Part shown: one piece after another, positions 9,703-21,820 of the stretch
How positions within the stretch are numbered: the first letter of the stretch is position 1
Layout of the letters: each line of letters begins with the position of its first letter
Source of the DNA: Amylostereum areolatum
Lineage: Eukaryota; Basidiomycota; Agaricomycetes; Russulales; Stereaceae
Assembly (NCBI GenBank): GCA_012932865.1
Contig: SAXG01000121.1
Span: forward strand, 18,596 to 82,595
Length of the DNA: 64,000 nt
Reading direction: 5' to 3'
Made by a program: the position numbers and the translations under genes
The notes under the pieces: model-generated
Seen by the model: the letters and a program-made list of their open reading frames with translations, nothing else
Databases searched by the model: none
Told to the model about the DNA's origin: nothing

Positions 9703-11695
9703 CTACTGCCTACGACGATACGAGATAGAACGCGGAGTCTTCGGCGTCGGAATCATGGTCTATTCAAGTCTTGTTAAGGGTCGTCCGAGAACAGTGAAAA
9801 TGACGTACATGATAGTTTGGCGCCGGTATGCTGCCATGAAGACGCATTTCGATGTTTCGAATGACCGTGGAGAGCAACACGCCTAGTTGCACATAGGCGA
9901 ACTGAAATCGAGACGTCAGAAATGAAGTACCAGTCCATCGAAAGACGCTCGCACCTGCTCTCCGATACACCGATGCCTTCCAGCACCAAACGGCTGATAC
10001 GGACTCTCCGTTCCTTTACTCACCGCCCCGAACCCGAAGTCGATCTTCTCCCCATTCCCGTCGGTATACTGCCTGAACGCCTTCTGCGCCTGCCCGTCCG
10101 CATCATTCCACCGCGCGGGCTCCCACTTGTCCGCTTCGTGCCAGTACGACGGGTCGAGCTGGCTGATCGCAGGTGAGGCCATCAGGACATGGCCCTTTGG
10201 AACGACGTATTGGGTATCCTGGGACGGCGTGGAGAGGGATGGAGGAATGATGAGGTCGTCGCGGACGTTGCGCATGATGCTGTGGATGGGAGGGTTGGTG
10301 CGGAGAGTTTCCCGGATGACGGAGTCGAGGATTGGGAGGGTCTTCAGCTCGTCGTAAGTGGGCGAGCGCAGAGATCCATCAGGATTGGAGAAGTGCTGGA
10401 CTTGTTCTTCGTGGAGCGCGTCTCTAGAGACGATATCCTTCAGCTGCGTAAAGGGTGAAAGGAAAGGAAGGACTCACGCAACGTCGGGGCGGTTGGCTAG
10501 GTGGAGAACTGCCCAGGCGCCGGTGGTCGCGCTCGTGTGTTGGCCAGCCATGAGGAGGGCAATCATCATATGTGCGATTTCATGGTCAGGAAGCTGACGG
10601 CCGTTCCGGTATTTCTGGTCCATAAGCGCGGAAAGAACATCCATCTCATCGCACTAAGCAGAGCCCCAGTCAGTCAAGGAAAACAGTGGGAAGCGAAAGT
10701 ATCACCCACCGTGCTAGCATCCGCGCGACGACGTTTGATGATATCAATGTAAAAGTCGGACATTTTCTTCTGAGCGCGGTCGCGCTTCCTGTAGCTCTCG
10801 AGGGGCAGGTTGGGAAACATGAAGTTGAGGGGAGTAAAGCCGCCGTCTAGGTCCGCGTAGAGCTGCGAGAAGCTCTTATCTAGCCCTGCCCGGACCTCCT
10901 TGCCTTGAAGAGTGCGCGACGCCGTGAGGATGGTCATTTCCGCCAGGACACGCACGGCATCGAACTCGCCCCAGGCCTTGACGTCGTTCTCCTGGTATAC
11001 GCGAAAGCTTGCGTCCCGATTGAGGTACTCGGATATTTCATCCTCAATCATGCCAACGTAGGAGCGGAAGTTTTCTGTTGACAGCCCGACCTTGACGAAC
11101 TTCTTTTGCTCCATGAAGACCTCGTTGGGGACATCGAAGACGACATCTTTGCCAAAGACGGGGGTCGTGATATGCTGGATGGATTGGATTGGAAATGCGT
11201 CAAAGGTGAGAGGGAAAGGAGAGCTCACTTTGTACGCATCCTCTGCAGATAGACTCGTAGACTTGCCACCAAGGACGAAGTTGTTGCCCTTCGCGCCCAA
11301 CGCGACCGTTGTCTTGCGACCAAGAAGGACGAACGTGAAAACGTCACCGTACTGGAGAAGGATAAGGAGACCTCCAAAACAACCGCAGGGCACACACGGA
11401 CCTTCTTCCTGCAGTCGAAGAAAAATGCAATGGGGTCGTCGCCGTACGCAGCTGCGGAACCCAGGAAGGGTACAAGATGGAAGACTTCCGGTGGCAGCGA
11501 CTTGTCGCGAGGCCATACCTGGAGAGTTGTCAGGATGAGAGAGAGCTGAATGAATGGAACATTACACACTAGTTGCCTAAGTACATTGGCCACGACAGCG
11601 ACGACCGGGATGGTGATACAGACAAGGATCGCCGTAAGCGGAATTAATGTGGGTAGGCGCTGGATGGCAACCTCCGCGATGTCCTTCAACATCAT
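9703..11695 (-). CDS. erg11: Sterol 14-alpha-demethylase (CYP51)
   Basis: Eight exons (11695-11570, 11518-11402, 11351-11229, 11174-10710, 10653-10478, 10423-9955, 9901-9809, 9759-9703), introns 49-56 nt, give an unbroken 541-residue protein, the usual length for fungal CYP51. It removes the 14-alpha methyl group of lanosterol or eburicol in the ER during ergosterol synthesis and is the azole target. Visible features: an N-terminal membrane anchor (residues ~10-40, 'AILVCITIPVVAVVANVL'), the B-C region 'NEVFMEQKKFVK', 'GLSTENFRSYV', the I-helix 'AGQHTSATTGAW', the ExxR 'ETLR', 'PARW', the heme loop 'PFGAGRHRCIGEQ' with its Cys ligand, and 'FAYVQLG'. One donor is GTCCGT. The last exon is tiny (57 nt) and ends 'SYRRRQ'. 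No sign of loss. Confidence 0.95.
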
Positions 11696-13024
11696 ATTTG
11701 ACGAGAGAGTTCGTCGAGGGAGGTACTGTGACGGAGGATGTGTTGAAACTGGAGGACAAGGAGAGAGGGACGAGAAAAGGTGTGGCCCACGAAGATGGCA
11801 TATATACCACAGGATCGAACGATTTGTCGGCTTGCCGCTTGACGACAAAGCCTAGATTGCAATATGGATGGCCACTGGTGAGAATTGGACTGTGTGTATG
11901 GTTAGAGTGGATACACATATGGGGAAAGGATAATCGCACCACTGGAATTGCGGACCTCGGACCCCGTAAAAATCAAACGATCGCAAGTCATGGGATCCTT
12001 CAACAGCGCTCGTGCAACAGCCAGGGCGAGTCGATACTCCATTTTCCGCCTCTTTTCTCTGCTCCTGAAGCTATATGAGTAAAAGGTGGTGGTGCCGGGG
12101 AAATCAAGTCTGAGATGTTGCATTGGGAGCTTGGATCTGGGAGCAGTTCGCCCATGTGTCGTCTATGAGTCTCACAACCTCTATAGCGGGCGTGTGTAGC
12201 AATTTTATGCGTTTCGGATGATCATGCAGTCGGGAAGAAGATAACTATAACAACAAACTCGTAAGTTCAAAAACATCAAACAGGAACTTGTAGACACACC
12301 ATGTATAACCAGTTTGAGGCTCGCGCGATGGAAACCCACTCTGAACAAAATCCCCCCCTTGCCACGATTATCGTGCAATATCCCAAACTTCAATGCGAGG
12401 TCCTTGTTCGATGCAGTACGCGCGCGCTCGTGGTGGCTCAAGAGTCCAGAAGGTTAAACGCCGTTGATCCAGGTTGTTACTGAGCAATACCGTGCGATAT
12501 TTTCGAGGGGGAAAGATGCATATCGTGAGGGTAACGCCATACACTTTAAAGCGTAGAGCGATGAGTGCCTACAATAACGAAGAAATTGATAGGGCAGAAG
12601 GGTGACGAGTCGAGGACGAGAACTGCCGGATGAGAAATTAAAACTGGGTGCCGATTTGCCGAACGTTGTTTGGCAACGGCTTCTGATCCTAACAGATTAC
12701 ATCATGCGGAAGGTTTTCTCAGTCTCGCGGCCACCAGGCGAGTCTCACCGCACAGCCGGGCTCTTGTGTTGTGCTCGCCGTTCGATAGAACACTTTCATA
12801 TTCCCCTCGCGCTCATATCATTTGTTCTCCGGACCCCATGCAAACCCTTTTGTTCTCGAGAAACACAAGGGCGCCCATCGCGCCAAGACAATAACAAGGC
12901 GTGGACGGTGGGAGACACAGTTCTGATCAGTTTGCCGTGCGTCTGGTATAAAGCTCTCAGGCGACTCACCGGTTTGACCGCTACACTTTTCCAGAACTCT
13001 TCCACTACTACAAACCACGAAGTC
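11696..13024. other. Divergent intergenic region between CYP51 and the first F-box gene
   Basis: About 1.3 kb with the CYP51 promoter on one side and the F-box gene promoter on the other. I looked for small spliced genes and found none I could support; open frames at 12301-12483 and 12602-13153 lack composition or splice structure expected of genes. Confidence 0.45.
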
Positions 13025-15043
13025 ATGTCATTCTCCTCTTTTCAGCAATGTCTGTTGGACCACATCTATTCCTCCAATTTTTGGTCACTTGCTGTTCTCG
13101 CCACATGGCTGTATCTACTCTCACCAAGGATAATACCAGCGATGAATCTGTGAGTACTGTTACTGGCATATATATGCGTCTTTATTAATGTCCCATACCG
13201 TCATTATAGAACTCTACGGCAGCTCTCTATGCATTTTCCGCGCTCCCGTCGACAGTACCCTCACTTACCCCCGGAGCTTCTCGTGCTTATCTTCGTACAG
13301 CTTCAGCAAGTTGACCCCCCTCACACAAAGAAGATTCGGTCAAAGCGGAAGTCTCCCCGGCCGTTCAGGCACCTATATCGCGAGGAGTTCTGCGACTTAG
13401 GATGGTTAAAGGTCTTGCATGTGTGTAAACAGTGGCGAGAGGTGCGCTCTTCGTCCAGCGTCGTCTCTTACCCTCGCCCTGACCAGAAAATTCTGCCTCT
13501 TTAGATAGCCGAGAAGTCGCCGTCCCTCTGGAACGATATCCCCAATGGACGCCTGCCGTCCATCTGGATTCAGAAATACCTCGGCTGCTCGCACCCCCTC
13601 GAGCTATCACTCGCCATCAACATGGGCCATTACCCACTCGTCACTGCGACGTCTGTTCTCGATGCCCTGATACGAGACATGCATCGAACGCGTAGCTTGA
13701 CTGTGGATGCAGTCGGCGCCCCCTACATTCTCTTTCCTCACTCGTCAATGTCGCGCTTGAGATCCCTGACAATATGCGGGGGTGCCGGGAGTGACTCAAA
13801 TACCCCCATTGTTCCCCACGGTCTTTCCGATCCAGCGACTCAGCCAAATATCGAATCTCTTCATCTTCGCCGGTGTCTTATCCCCCTCCATGGCGCTTGG
13901 ACAAGCAATCTAGTCGATCTCGACGTCCGACTGGCCCGAGGCGCACTTTTCAACGTGGATTTGAAACCGTTATGGAACCTGTCCTCAGTGGCCCTTTTCT
14001 TGAATGGCCTGAAGCGTCTTGAAACTCTGAGGCTTATGTACGCCTTTCCGGAAGTCCAGGCGATGGACCACCCCGAAATATACTTCCCTTCGTCGTTCAA
14101 GGCGCTGTCCTTGTGTGGTAATCTTTCGTCTGGAGAATCGTTTTTATCATGCCTGCGACTCCCTGACGGCGCAACAGTCGATATCGCCGTCCGAGCTAAT
14201 CCATTCGGGTTCCCGACCGCTCTTCATCCGTTTCTTCCCCTTCACGCTCCAGCGTTCCTATCACTTGAACTTTCCGCTCCAACTTACATGACTCCGCAGA
14301 TGATCCTTCGAACATGGGAGGAAATGCCACCATCCATCATCGACCCCCTATCACTATCAACAGCAGAGAGGAAATTCACGGTCGACAGTACCATGCTCAG
14401 AGCGTCACATACAGAGATTGAGGGCATCATCTCAGATATTGCTGGGTGTCACGCAGACCTTCAGCTCAATCAGCTCAGACAACTCCTCCTTCGCGTCCCA
14501 TCGGCCGCGCATCTCATCGACGAAGACATCAGTACGGGTGTCTGGAAAGCCTTCAATTGGAAACCTCTCCTCCTGCGCACACCGGCACTGCAAACCATCT
14601 ACGCTCGAGGACAGCCCGCCGCGTTGAGTATGGTTAAGGCACTCCTCCCTCGTTCTGATCCAGACGAGTGCGAGCGTTCACTCGTCTGTCCCGCCTTGGC
14701 CAAGATCGTCATCCTAGACGTCGATTTCCTCGCCGGAATGTCGGATGATATCCATTCTCTCATACCAAAATCGATGGGACGACACGTCGCCTTTCTCTTC
14801 GATGCCTTATACGCTTGCCTCGAGAAGCGTAAGGACGTGGGTAGCCCTGTACAGGAGATAGAGCTAGCTTCCGGGCACAACAAGTCACCGAAAGACGGGA
14901 GTGCGCCTTGGCTACGTCGACTTCGTAAATTGGTTCCAGAGGTCCGGTTTGTCACGCAGAAGGATGTGTGGCATGCGGGTGGTAGGTTCGACCTGTATTG
15001 GCTCGGCGAGCCTGGTTACGACGAATATCTATCCTTACCATGA
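13025..15043 (+). CDS. F-box protein, paralogue 1 of 3
   Basis: Three exons (13025-13149, 13210-13441, 13505-15043) give 631 residues. An N-terminal hydrophobic segment (~residues 10-40) precedes an F-box-like motif: 'LPPELLVLIFVQL', then 'DLGWLKVLHVCKQWREIA' and 'SLWNDIP', the usual Agaricomycete F-box pattern. The remaining ~500 residues are leucine-rich with irregular LRR-like units ('LETLRLMYAFPE', 'LTICGG'). F-box proteins bind Skp1 and present targets to SCF ubiquitin ligases; the target is unknown. The same two intron positions (phase 2 before the F-box, phase 0 after 'WRE') recur in the paralogues at 27585 and 31397. Start choice: the first ATG giving a clean exon 1; a start inside exon 2 cannot be excluded. 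Confidence 0.8.
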
Positions 15044-15470
15044 CGTACGAGGACTGTTCGTCCTTATATATGATGTTCTTAGCGTGATTGACAGGTTCTC
15101 GGAGCTGAGGGCACGAGCAAATATCGATGGTCCTACTCCACTCTGCTTGATACTTCCACATCGCCCTCAGCTCATACTAGTATTGATTGAGTGCACCTCC
15201 GTCCAGGCGCGACAAACCGTCGAAAGACGACACCTTCAGACTCGGATGGTTCTTCGACTTCCGAGTATGCACTACACAACACTTCTTTGCCGTGACGTTT
15301 ATGCACATATCCATGGGTTAGATTCATATATGATACATACTAGTTCGTGTGATTGACAATCATTCATTCCCCCAAAGGTGAACTAGCCTGAGGTGCAACA
15401 AGTCAATTGGGGAAGCCACTGTCACAGGCTTGTCTTTCCACTGATATAGCCTAGTACATGTGTCCTGTGC
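15044..15470. other. Convergent intergenic region
   Basis: About 430 bp between convergent F-box and FunK1 genes, holding both 3' UTRs. No gene seen. Confidence 0.45.
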
Positions 15471-17918
15471 TTATGCATACACATCGACGTCCGGGTCCTC
15501 CTCGAGGTATCCTATTTCTTTCTCCACGATCTCCAGCAGCCATTCCCATGTTATCTCGTAATTCCGGCTCTCCGTGGAGCTCGTCTGTACAACAGTCATG
15601 TTGCGGAGGTTGTGCGTAGTTTGGATCGTTTCTGATGCCTGACGAAGAGTTCGCATGCCCATTCTTATACCAATGTCTGACAAGATTGAACGTAGCGATT
15701 TGGATGCGACCGTCGGCGCATCAGGATACGCCTTGTCGACGACCCACATGAAGAGCTTCAGGGTTTCGCGTTTATCACGGATGTCGGAGACTGCCACCTG
15801 TCCAAAGGAACTCGAGAATAGCTTATTCAGGCCATCCCTCTGTGCCTTGTTAGCCATCCTTTGGATCACGTTCCGAAGGACAGAATATGCCATGACCCAA
15901 GTGAGAGACTCTGCATCGTGTTCATGAGTATGCGTGACCGTCACTTGCTCAGCCGCAGTGTGTTGCTCGTTCCAGTCTATCGCTTCGAGAAGAGCTGTCG
16001 CCATGAACTGTACGTTTCCCTGGAATGCGTCAAGTTAGACCGCGAATCTTAACATACCTGTAAAGTCAACCCCGATTTAGCTTACCGTAAGGACAGCGCC
16101 CCTTTGTGATAAGAAGAAGGTCTTTGTACGCGTGTCACTTGTGCTATTGACTGGCCGTATGTAGCGGCCGTATCCGTGTGGAATTGACCCGACCTTCTCT
16201 GTGGTTACAATGGCAGCTGAGGACGGGTCGGCCCATGCAAAATCCAGATCCGAAAGAAAGCCCTCTTCGCCCTCGGGAGCGTTTTCGAAGTCCTCCGCTA
16301 TGAACATATTTCCGGGGCTTAGATCGCGGTGAAGAACTCCTTTAGATCGAAGAACGTTGTAGCCTGGAGCAAAATGAAGGAACGACGTTGAGATTCATAC
16401 TATATCAATGCAAGCAGAATAACGCACCGTTTATCACGGCCCGGAGACCCTTCAAGAACTCAAGGTCGGACTTGTATGTCCAGAATGGACGTCCAACGCT
16501 CCCGAGTACCAGGCGATGAAGTATAGGGTCCCGATTCATAAGGCCGGTCGTGTTCCCCCTCAGAAGTGAGACATTTACCAACTGGCGATGGCCATCAACG
16601 TTTCTCGTAACGTCGCCACCGACGTCGGGCTTAGCCAGCCCAGGATGAGGGCCACCCACAAACTTGTAGAAGGATGATTCAGGGTTACGATGATCATCGC
16701 GCCACGAAACCTTCAGAATCTTGACACCGCCCACTGGCACTCCTTCGCGATACTCCTTCACGTGCCAGACCTGGGTCCCACGTCCGAAGAGGGAAAGAGA
16801 GCTCCAGATCGGCTCTCCTATGGTATACCAACGGCGGTCATCGTCAGGGGTAATCGGGTCGATGATGTAGGAAGGGAATGTCTTCGAGTCATTCGCGGGT
16901 GTCAGTGAACGGAGGGTGACGGTCGGATCTTGACCAAGGTCCACATTGGAGAGGCGGTGGGTGAGGCTACGGACAACACGGATGAGAGTGTCTGTGTTGT
17001 CCCATATGTCAAATACAGGAGACACGGAAACGCCCGCCCGATCATACACCGCGAGACAAAATTTCTTCGAATATACAAGGAATGCCAAAGAGAAGAGTTG
17101 GAACGGGCGACACGAAAGATGAAGGCGTGCATAAGTAGCGGCTTGTACCAGAATCTCCGGTACGGGGGCTTTTCTCGCCTCCTCGACATCGACTTTGGGA
17201 CCCCACCTATATGTCGGTTTGAATTCACAGATGGCGTCCTGGTGGTGCCAGAGATCCGAATCGGAAGGGCTCAGCTGGAAGTCCGGGGTGAAGATAGGGA
17301 ATCCGAAATTGTATTGCTTCTCTTGTTCCGCCTCGGAGGGGTCGAGGAGATTCTTAGTGTATCGGAGTTTTCGGAGAGGTCCGCTCGTGGGTGCGCCAGT
17401 TGGGCTAAAATCCTGGATATATTGAAAAATCGACTCCTGATAGCCACAGTCAGCCGCTTCGTCGAAGAGAAGGGATTTCGCCAACATACTACCAGGGTTT
17501 GGTACGTCGCAAGGTCGTCACGACTTCCGAGTCTGTTCGTGTCGTTTGCTGTCGCCTCTTCCAGGGCCTGGATATCCACTTTCCTATCCCCCATGAGGGA
17601 CTTCGCACACTCCGTGACGAAGCCGTCATCAACATCCGCAATTCGCACCAAGTCTAATGGCCATTGCGAGCCGTAGACTATGGCATCGGCCCGTGCGAGT
17701 TGTTTTCTGAAGAGTTTGTGTGATGCATATTCGTCCTCAGAGGTGAAAGTCTCCAGATTGTCTGCACGGCGAGGTGACGTGGCCGGTTTCAATCACAGGA
17801 ACAGGCCGGAAGCCATTATGGTGAGAGTGCGTTGGATGAAAAATGAGGATATGGAATGACGTGAGAAGATAAAACACGCACCACTTTCGTCGTCTTCAAG
17901 TTCGTCGCAAGACGCCAT
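15471..17918 (-). CDS. FunK1-type fungal protein kinase, probable frameshift
   Basis: Exons fit 17918-17882, 17761-16428, 16363-16086 and 16019-15471. The kinase core is clear: 'VGGVKILKVSW' with the ATP-binding Lys, the catalytic loop 'LHRDLSPGNMF', 'LSDLDFAW' in place of DFG, and 'GNVQFMATALLEAI' in the activation region, the hallmark order of FunK1, a kinase family expanded in Agaricomycetes. The N-terminal ~130 residues and the rest are in different frames: around 17488-17500 one base appears to be missing, because frame 'LATYQTLV' must join frame 'SMLAKSLLF' with no intron space between. Without that break the protein is about 760 residues. The first intron (120 nt) is longer than others here. 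Substrates are unknown. Confidence 0.72.
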
Positions 17919-19227
17919 AGAGGACTTGGCTTGGTGGTGTATGACAAGAAAAAGTACGACTGAAACGTGGCACAGCCGGGTTTCACACACAACGCGCAGT
18001 CCGGGGCACGAGGCGCGGGTCTTCGATATCTCCTGGACTGAGGCTGGAACGGTAGTCAGATAGACGGCAACGTACACCGGGCGGTCCCGTTACTTCATTC
18101 CTTTTGGGAACAGTGCACCAAAGCGCACCCAACCTTCGATCTTAAATTGAATGATCGCTGAGTCCAGGAGACCCAACATGAGGACTCCCGTCGGGAGCCC
18201 ATCCAGCATGTGGTTTCGACCAACTGCGTTGACTGGACATAGCATGAAATCATGCCATGACCGCGTCCCCGCAGAAGAAATCGCACTTACCTTACCGCGA
18301 GGATGAGAACCCGGAAGCAGAGGAGCCCCGAAACAGCAGTCACCAAAGAGTACTGGCCCAAGCCCGAGAAGCCAGTCCAAGCCAGAGAAGCCAGAGAGGA
18401 GCGGCCAGAGCCAGAGAAAGCCCAAGAAAGCCAGAGAGAGCCAGAGAGAGCCAGAGAGAGCCAGAGAGAACCAGAGCCAGAGTACAGAGTCGTCCACGGA
18501 CCACGGGGTTTGAAGGCTGGATCTTGAAGTTGAAGCCTAGAGAAGTTAGCGCGAAGCGGAAGCGATGTCCAATATGTACAGTGCAGTAATGCGTAACGTA
18601 ACGTACTGTAAGGTAAGAAGGCCGTCCGAGTCCAGAGTCCATGATATGTATCGTATGATCAAGCTGAACGTCCTCCCCCCTCCCCATGCACCATCAAGCA
18701 GCCTACCCTCCTCCTCCAGAATACTGCTGACAAGGAGCCAGCAAAGAGCGACGACAAGGAAGACCCTGATGGGAAGGCCGCGCCTGTGACAAGGGGCACA
18801 AAGGATACTTGAATACTTGAGTCAAGAGGAAGTAGAGCCAGACCGCGCCCATGGGAGAGTTGAAGCCGAGTCCGAAGGAAGAGCGCCGACCAAGGACAAG
18901 CGAGTCGAAGAGGGGGTGAAATGCGAGACTCCTCGGGAAATGAGGTGGAGATCCACGACTAGTAACGGTCGACGAAAGGTTGGTCCAGGTTGACAAGTCG
19001 TTGAAAGGTCGGAGTCGAGAAAGAATTGGCGGGTGCGGGTCCAAAGCAACGGGTCCACATGGAGCAGGTGACGGAAAGCGACGACGAAAGGAAAAGTCCG
19101 ACAGAAGATAAGGAAAAAGAATATGAGCATGAAGATCCGCGGCCGATAATGAATGGTTGGAATAGAAAGGCTGGATGGCCGCCGAGAAACCTTGGGGGTT
19201 TGGGGGAGTGTCGACCTCGTCGAACAC
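17919..19227. other. Intergenic region with a short tandem repeat
   Basis: About 1.3 kb between two minus-strand genes. Several open frames exist on the minus strand (for example 18703-19227), but none has a family match, convincing splice sites or sensible composition. The repeat at 18360-18485 accounts for the Trp/Leu-rich frame across it. Confidence 0.4.
18360..18485 (+). repeat. Tandem CCAGAGAGAG repeat
   Basis: About twelve imperfect copies of a 9-11 bp purine-rich unit (CCAGAGAAG, CCAGAGAGAG). The longest perfect run is around 18431-18470. It explains low-complexity open frames on both strands. Confidence 0.85.
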
Positions 19228-21820
19228 CTAGAGAGAACAACGCCTACGCGCCGCCTCGCACCTCGCACTCATCCTGCACGCGCGCGCACTGGGCTTCACC
19301 ATCTTGTGCGTCTGCAGGACCTCGCGCTCCATGCCCTGCGGCTTAACGTCGTCCACGTCGTTGAGGGTGAATAAAATAACTCCATTGGTCCTCCCAAGGA
19401 GCTCATAGCGCTCCTTCAAGGTCTCCTGCTTCGCGTTCAAAATGTCCACGCCCGTGTACTTCGGGAGGGGCGTGATCTTGGGCACGACGGCGAGTTCTCC
19501 CTTGGGGACGATGGTATACTCGCCATTGGACAGGACGCGCCACTCGACGCCGGTGGCAGGCGGGAAGAGGTGTTCTGGCGAGCGAACCGCGAGCGTCCAG
19601 GGCTTGGCGCCGGCATCGACAGCGGCGACGCGCGTCTCTTGTTCGACGTCCTCGCACTCCTCCACGACGACCGTCGGCGTCTTGTATATGCATTCCCGCC
19701 GGAAGATCGCGCGGCGGTAGCGGTCAATATCCGCCCACGATTCCTGGCGCGTGAAGCAGGTCGCGGGCGCGTGGTCCGCGTAGTCGTTGGGCATGTTGTC
19801 GGGGAAGACGTTGAAGGTCGGCGAGGAGGCCATGCTGGCCCAGAGGCGCCGGGGGACGGAGCGCACGGGGCGGACGGGCTCGACTGGGCGCGGACGGTAG
19901 CGAAGTTTCTTGAGGGGGAAGACGTCTTGGACGGGAGCTTTCTCCTCCTCAGTAACTTTGGGAACTTGCAGCTTGGCGGTGACAGTCTCGGGCTTCTCCT
20001 GGAGCTTGACGAAGGTGGTCGTGTTCTCGACCTTGTCCATCGTCTTCATCTGTTCGTCCTCGGCTGCGACCGCGGGTTTCGGGAGCTGGTCCTCCAACTT
20101 CGCGTGCGAGGAAGCTGACATAGATTGCTGGGCGTCGGCGAAGGCGGGAAGGAATCGGGCGGGAAGCCCTGGCTGGACGACGGATGGAACGGAAGTGGCA
20201 GAAATGGGAGCACGAGTCAATGACCGCCCGCGCTCCTCGGAAGATGGTGTCCGCCTGGGAGTGATCCTAATCACTGCGCGCGTGCTTGAACGTATCCGAC
20301 GTGTCTCCCTCGTCCGCCGGGTCGCAGTCGGTTCCTTCGCACTTGCATTCTTCTCTGCTAGTTCGATGTCCATGGGCAGCGCCGTTGCTTCGGCTTTCCG
20401 CATTGCCTACATCAAGGCGCGGTTAGAAACGTCAGTTGCAGAAAGAAAGGAAAACGTACCAGCATAGCCGCCTTCTTCGCCTTCCGCAACTTGACCTTCA
20501 CCCAGTCAGTGCTAGCACCTGCTATGGACGGCTATACGAGCCTATCAACACGGCATTCAGGCAAACAAAAAAGGAAGGGAAACTCACATCATGGAGCCCC
20601 CAGCGGTAAACCATCTCAAACGCTTCTACCATCCTTAGACGGTTATCCAACAGTGGCGCACAAAGAACGTTGCTTCGCCTTCGAGGACGGACCATTGGGG
20701 ACCACACGTCCCACTCCTCCGGTTCAAAGACTTGAACGACGGGAACGGGGAACCCGTTGTAGGACTCGATGATGGAAACAGATGCGTCGATGAGAACGGG
20801 TGGAGGAAAGTTATCGGGGACGGGCCGGAAAGATGAAGTTGGGGTAGTGACAAGTAGAGGAACGGTCTTGGGTTTGGACGTTCGACCTTTGAGTAGAGAA
20901 CGCGGCGGGTTGTGGGAAGTGGACGGAGGGGTCTCAATGCGCCTGCGCTTGTTGTCCGAGACAGTGTAGTTCGCCTTTCCTTGGCCTTCTCGTCGGATCT
21001 CCGCACGACCGATATCATCGCAGGAAGAATATGTTTTGTTCGTGGACGCGCGGACGCTGATGTCTGGAAAGGGAGGATGAGCGGGGAGAGCGCAGAGAGG
21101 AGGAGAGAAAGAACGCACCTGTAGGCGCATCCCCAGACTGGAAACTGGAATAACGGCACAGTTCGTCGTCGAACTGAACGTTTTTCTTTTTCTGCTCGCC
21201 GCCGGTGGTAGCATTATTGGTGGTGGGAATGGCGGAGATGGTGACAGGGGTGGCGACGACGAAGGCAGAGACGTTGTTTTGGGACGTCGTGGCTTTCTTT
21301 TGCTTTCTGGCTGGAGGTGCGAGACGACGACGTTTGTGGTGGCGGCGGGTGTTCTTGCCGTCAATTTCTGCCTCGACCTCTTGTCTTTCCTCGTCGGAAT
21401 CGTCCTCGCGGGCGCGGACGCGCGACTGTTTTGGTTTTGTATATTTCTCGCCCATCTTCGGGCTTTGATCGTATGCTTTCACATCTGAAGGAGGAAGACT
21501 AGAGATCAGCGGGAGCCCTAGAAAGAAAGGGTGGAAGGACGCACTTTCACTCATAGTAATATCAACATCAACATCTACGCACACTATCGTTTCAAAACAA
21601 CGCTTGGGAGGGATAGGAGAACAAGCGACGTACCTTTCGTATCCTCAACACGCCCCTCTCCAACGCTCTCTCCAAAATCGCCTCTAACCCTACTCCCGAT
21701 ACTACCATCCAGACGCCGACAGGCAGCGCTTTCAGACAGCACGGGGAAGGCTTCAACTCCGCTCCCCACCGACGCATAGCGCACAGAAAGATCGACAAAC
21801 GCGTAAAGGCGATTGAACAT
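19228..21820 (-). CDS. Long basic hypothetical protein, possibly nuclear
   Basis: I do not recognise this gene. A six-exon model (21820-21634, 21574-21545, 21484-21119, 21063-20588, 20531-20460, 20406-19228) keeps phase at all five junctions and gives 769 residues. It is rich in Lys/Arg and Ser/Pro, with basic clusters that could be nuclear localisation signals ('RRHHKRRR', 'DNKRRRIETP') and little predicted globular structure until residues ~560-730, where a more ordered segment occurs ('ATGVEWRVLSNGEYTIVPKGEL'). The 30-nt second exon is short but has good splice sites. The C-terminal ~35 residues are Arg/Cys-rich and could be misassigned. Any nuclear or chromatin role is inference. Confidence 0.6.

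Noticed and set aside
8302..11695. A secondary-metabolite cluster formed by the CmcJ-like gene and CYP51
   Set aside because: CYP51 is a housekeeping sterol gene and no synthase, transporter or regulator lies nearby.
18090..18497. Trp/Leu-rich minus-strand frame suggesting a membrane protein
   Set aside because: Produced by the CCAGAGAGAG tandem repeat.
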